Of a stretch of DNA of 7,620 nucleotides, positions 5,749 through 7,620 are shown piece by piece (positions within the stretch are counted from its first letter, which is position 1; every line of letters begins with the position of its first letter). The DNA is from Acidobacteriota bacterium. Its GTDB lineage: Bacteria; Acidobacteriota; UBA6911; JACQSX01. The position numbers were made by a program, and so were the translations under genes. The stretch is from the NCBI GenBank assembly GCA_016199665.1, contig JACQGG010000079.1, forward strand, positions 1-7,620. Direction: 5' to 3'. Under the pieces are notes generated by a model. That model saw only the letters and a program-made list of their open reading frames with translations, was not told the origin of the DNA and did no database searches.

Positions 5749-6984
5749 CTACATGCTCGCCTCCGGCTTATACCCCAGGTTGCGCAAATCTTCCAGGATA
5801 TCGTAGGCATGCTCGCGGTTTCGGGTTTCGGCGATGATATCAATCTTTACGTATCCCAGGGGAAGGTCGGGAGCGGTGCGCGTGTGAATGACTTCGATGA
5901 TGTTGGCTTTCATCGCGGAGACTTCATCCACGAGCTTCTTCAGATTGCCCGGGGCATCAAAGACGTCCACAGAGAACTGCAGGAAGCGGCCCATTTTCGC
6001 CTGGCTGCGCGTAAGGATGGTGGAAAGCGTGTGAAGGTCTATGTTGCCTCCGCTCAGGATCGCGACGACCTTTTTGCCTCTCGCCGCCGGAACCTTGTTC
6101 GCCAGCAAGGCGGCTACGGAAGCCGCTCCGGCCCCTTCCGCAACGATTTTGCTTCGCTCCAGGAGATGCACAATGCCGTCGGCAATCTCATGGTCCGAGA
6201 CCAATATGATGTCGTCGACCCTTTCCAGCATGATTTCCAGGTTGATCTTGCCCGGCCGGCTGACTGCAATTCCTTCCGCAATGGTATGGCCCGCGATTCT
6301 CTCGACGGCTCGGCGCGCTCTGAAAGATTCAAAAGCGGCCGGAGCGCTTTCCGCCTGTATTCCGATAATCTTCACGGATGGCTTGAGCTCCTTGGCTGCA
6401 ATGGCGACCCCGGATATGAGCCCTCCGCCTCCGACCGGGCAGACAATCACCTCGACCTCCGGCAGATCCTCCACGATCTCAAATCCGATGGTTCCCGTGC
6501 CGTGGATGATGTCCCAATCGTCATAGCCGTGCACAAAGGTCATCCGGCTCTTTTCCTGAAACTCGTGGGCTTTTTCCAGGGCGGCTTCAAACGTGTTGCC
6601 GTGCAGCATGACTTCGGCGCCGTAATGCCGCGTCGCCTCAACTTTTGCCAGCGGCGTTGTCTCGGGCATGAAAATATATGAAGGGTAGCCGAGCACGCGG
6701 GTGGTACAGGCAACGCCCTGCGCGTGGTTGCCGGCGGAGGCGGCGACGATGCCTTTTCGGGCAAGCGACGGCTCCAGGCGGCAGAGCTTGTTGTAGGCCC
6801 CGCGAATCTTGAAAGATCCGGTTCGCTGAAAAAGTTCCTGCTTGAGGCAAACGTCCGAATCTGCAATCTGCGCCAGCGCTGCTTCCGCCTTTGCCAGCGG
6901 CGTATGCCTAGCGACTTCGTAGATGCGGGTTCTAACCGAGCGGATCGCTTCCAGGTGGCTCTGCGCAGACATCGTCACGCTCAT
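5749..6984 (-). CDS. ilvA: Threonine ammonia-lyase (threonine dehydratase) with C-terminal ACT domain
   Basis: This PLP enzyme deaminates threonine (and usually serine) to 2-oxobutyrate and ammonia, feeding isoleucine synthesis or catabolism. The 411-aa length fits the type with one ACT domain (about 400 aa) rather than E. coli IlvA (514 aa, two ACT-like domains) or TdcB (329 aa, none). Visible residues: the Schiff-base Lys59 in RTGSFKIRGAYNK (54-65), SAGNHAQG (83-90), the phosphate-binding loop PVGGGGLISG (183-192), EGAGAASVAAL (about 283-293), and Ser311 of SGGN contacting the pyridine nitrogen. Residues about 332-411 form the ACT domain (FSVDVFDAPGNL...KIDIIAETRN), suggesting allosteric control by an amino acid. 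The frame is open to 7119, but the upstream part is translated heptamer repeat; the start is ATG 6984 or 6972, both with weak ribosome sites. The symbol is family-level; tdcB-like naming is equally defensible. Confidence 0.92.
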   Translation of the reverse strand: MSVTMSAQSHLEAIRSVRTRIYEVARHTPLAKAEAALAQIADSDVCLKQELFQRTGSFKIRGAYNKLCRLEPSLARKGIVAASAGNHAQGVACTTRVLGYPSYIFMPETTPLAKVEATRHYGAEVMLHGNTFEAALEKAHEFQEKSRMTFVHGYDDWDIIHGTGTIGFEIVEDLPEVEVIVCPVGGGGLISGVAIAAKELKPSVKIIGIQAESAPAAFESFRARRAVERIAGHTIAEGIAVSRPGKINLEIMLERVDDIILVSDHEIADGIVHLLERSKIVAEGAGAASVAALLANKVPAARGKKVVAILSGGNIDLHTLSTILTRSQAKMGRFLQFSVDVFDAPGNLKKLVDEVSAMKANIIEVIHTRTAPDLPLGYVKIDIIAETRNREHAYDILEDLRNLGYKPEASM

Positions 6985-7051
6985 ATTACCAAAGGAAATG
7001 AGGCGCCGGCCATTAGCCCGCTTCTCTGCCCAGGCGTTCGCACTGAGCTGG

Positions 7052-7086
7052 CTGTCAGCTTTCGGCGGTCGGCTATCAGCTTGCGG
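7052..7086 (+). repeat. Tandem heptamer array (CGGTCAG family), left arm
   Basis: Five units: CTGTCAG, CTTTCGG, CGGTCGG, CTATCAG, CTTGCGG. They match the C-N-N-TC-R-G pattern of the 2364-2419 array. Bases 7054-7080 are perfectly complementary to 7212-7238. Confidence 0.8.
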
Positions 7087-7172
7087 GCAACGGCCGGGGG
7101 GGTTGAAGGTGACTTTCATAGGCGGCCTCAGTCGAATGCCGGACCGGAGATCGAATGCCTCCAGCCGTCCGC

Positions 7173-7241
7173 CGGAAGCCGACGCCGACCGCCGACCGCC
7201 GAAAGCTGATCGCTGATAGCCGACCGCCGAAAGCTGACCGC
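7173..7241 (-). repeat. Tandem heptamer array (CGGTCAG family), right arm in reverse orientation
   Basis: About ten units in reverse orientation: CGGAAGC, CGACGC (6 bases), CGACCGC, CGACCGC, CGAAAGC, TGATCGC, TGATAGC, CGACCGC, CGAAAGC, TGACCGC. Reverse-complemented, they give the same GCGGTCA/GCTTTCG/GCTATCA units as the left arm, in the same order over 27 bases. Confidence 0.82.
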
Positions 7242-7271
7242 AACATTTGCGGGTTCACGATTGAGCAGGCT

Positions 7272-7301
7272 CCGGAAAGCAGCTAAACTAAGCTGCTCCG
7301 G
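7272..7301. promoter_or_regulatory. Hairpin/palindrome upstream of divergent genes
   Basis: AGCAGCT (7278-7284) and AGCTGCT (7291-7297) form a perfect 7-bp stem with a six-base loop; CCGG (7272-7275 and 7298-7301) can extend it past an AA bulge. There is no T-tract, so a terminator is unlikely; it could be an operator or a structured leader. Confidence 0.3.
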
Positions 7302-7359
7302 GCGGCGGCAGAAAGCGGGCCGTAGCTGCAAGAGACATGGAGTCACGGAGGCGAGCCGC

Positions 7360-7620
7360 ATGTCGTTTGAAAATAGTCAACTGCAACCGGGCGCTGGATT
7401 TCAAGAACGCCATCGTAGGCCAGCGAGAGCGCTACAAGGCCGGCGCGGGCGCGACGGCGCCCCCCAGCCAAGTGGAGGCACTGGAGAGGCTGGCGCGACT
7501 CAAGGAGCAGGGTTTCATGAAACAACAAGGAAAACCCGACACACGACCCTCTGGAGTCGAAACCAGAAACCTGGCCCCCAATCTCCGTCCCCTGTGCCCC
7601 GCTCCCTATCCCCTATCCCC
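7360..7620 (+). pseudogene. Probable frameshifted remnant of a small SHOCT-like protein, running to the window edge
   Basis: An ATG at 7360 has a good ribosome site (GGAGG 7347-7351, 8-nt spacer) and opens MSFENSQLQPGAGFQ, which looks like a genuine start but turns into Arg/Gly-rich sequence. The frame one base later, open from an ATG at 7337 to the right edge, then becomes protein-like: NAIVGQRERYKAG, then PPSQVEALERLARLKEQGF. That last part resembles the first half of a SHOCT domain (short C-terminal oligomerisation domain, E-L-E-R-L-x-x-L-K-x-x-G). Skipping one base near 7399-7408 joins the two frames into one sensible protein. The second half of SHOCT (T-D-E-E-F-x-x-K-K) is absent and low-complexity repeat follows, so the gene looks both shifted and truncated. 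A sequencing indel is also possible. I do not know its function. Confidence 0.35.
7590..7620. repeat. Tandem heptamer array, consensus CCCTATC, cut by window edge
   Basis: CCCTATC occurs twice in tandem (7604-7610, 7611-7617) and the array continues into the edge with CCC. Upstream, weaker 7-base-spaced units (CCCCTGT, GCCCCGC) suggest decay of the same array. This is a third unit sequence with a 7-base period. Confidence 0.65.

Larger units (their letters stand above)
6985..7336. other. 352-bp intergenic region, divergent, filled with inverted heptamer arrays
   Basis: This region separates threonine ammonia-lyase (minus) from the small plus-strand remnant. It holds two heptamer arrays in opposite orientation (7052-7086 and 7173-7241), a poly-G stretch near 7095-7101 and a hairpin at 7272-7301. 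Open frames through it come from the repeat and show no family signal. I could not identify a confident promoter, although the ilvA promoter should be here. Confidence 0.6.

Noticed and set aside
5644..6681. 345-codon plus-strand open frame opposite ilvA
   Set aside because: It is the complement of threonine ammonia-lyase, whose motifs are unambiguous; the plus translation shows no recognisable domain.
6985..7119. N-terminal extension of threonine ammonia-lyase to 7119
   Set aside because: The extra 45 residues translate the heptamer array (ADSRPPKADSQLSA) and extend beyond the family's usual N-terminus.
7173..7241. CRISPR array
   Set aside because: Units are 7 bases and directly abut; there are no 20-40-base unique spacers and no cas genes.

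Overview
The window is a GC-rich bacterial chromosome segment with ordinary gene density. The organism cannot be named from the sequence alone. A secreted-type amidohydrolase fused to an IPT/TIG domain, a mid-60s-type codon bias and heptamer-rich intergenic arrays would fit an Acidobacteriota-like or deltaproteobacterium-like soil or groundwater lineage; this is inference only.

Layout, left to right. (1) Bases 2-643, + strand: the 3' end of an amidohydrolase of the imidazolonepropionase/prolidase type (COG1228-like) with a C-terminal IPT/TIG domain. (2) 816-2345, +: a 14-TM drug:H+ antiporter of the EmrB/QacA (DHA2) family with a TTG start. (3) 2364-2420: a seven-base repeat array ending in a 10-bp hairpin, between convergent genes. 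(4) 4873 to 2420, - strand: a tight four-gene cluster encoding a TPR lipoprotein, a divergent QueC, a pteridine-reductase-like SDR and QueD, with gene junctions of 18 nt, a 17-nt overlap and a 1-nt TGATG overlap. (5) 4874-5090: a leader region containing a perfect 13-bp inverted repeat. (6) 5543 to 5091, -: an unrecognised 150-aa protein. (7) 6984 to 5749, -: threonine ammonia-lyase with a C-terminal ACT domain. (8) 6985-7336: a 352-bp intergenic region dominated by two inverted heptamer arrays that share a perfect 27-bp inverted repeat. (9) 7360 to the right edge, +: a probably frameshifted remnant of a small SHOCT-like protein running into another heptamer array.

Functionally, the most coherent unit is the queC / PTR1-like SDR / queD cluster. 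QueD makes 6-carboxytetrahydropterin and QueC makes preQ0 in 7-deazaguanine (queuosine) synthesis. The SDR between them carries the pteridine-reductase signature, including Asp in place of the usual catalytic Ser, so its substrate is probably a pterin. QueE and GTP cyclohydrolase (FolE) are not in the window. No complete, clearly undescribed system is visible. The items most worth following are this pterin reductase in a preQ0 operon with an atypical QueC P-loop, and the several independent families of 7-bp-period repeats in intergenic DNA.
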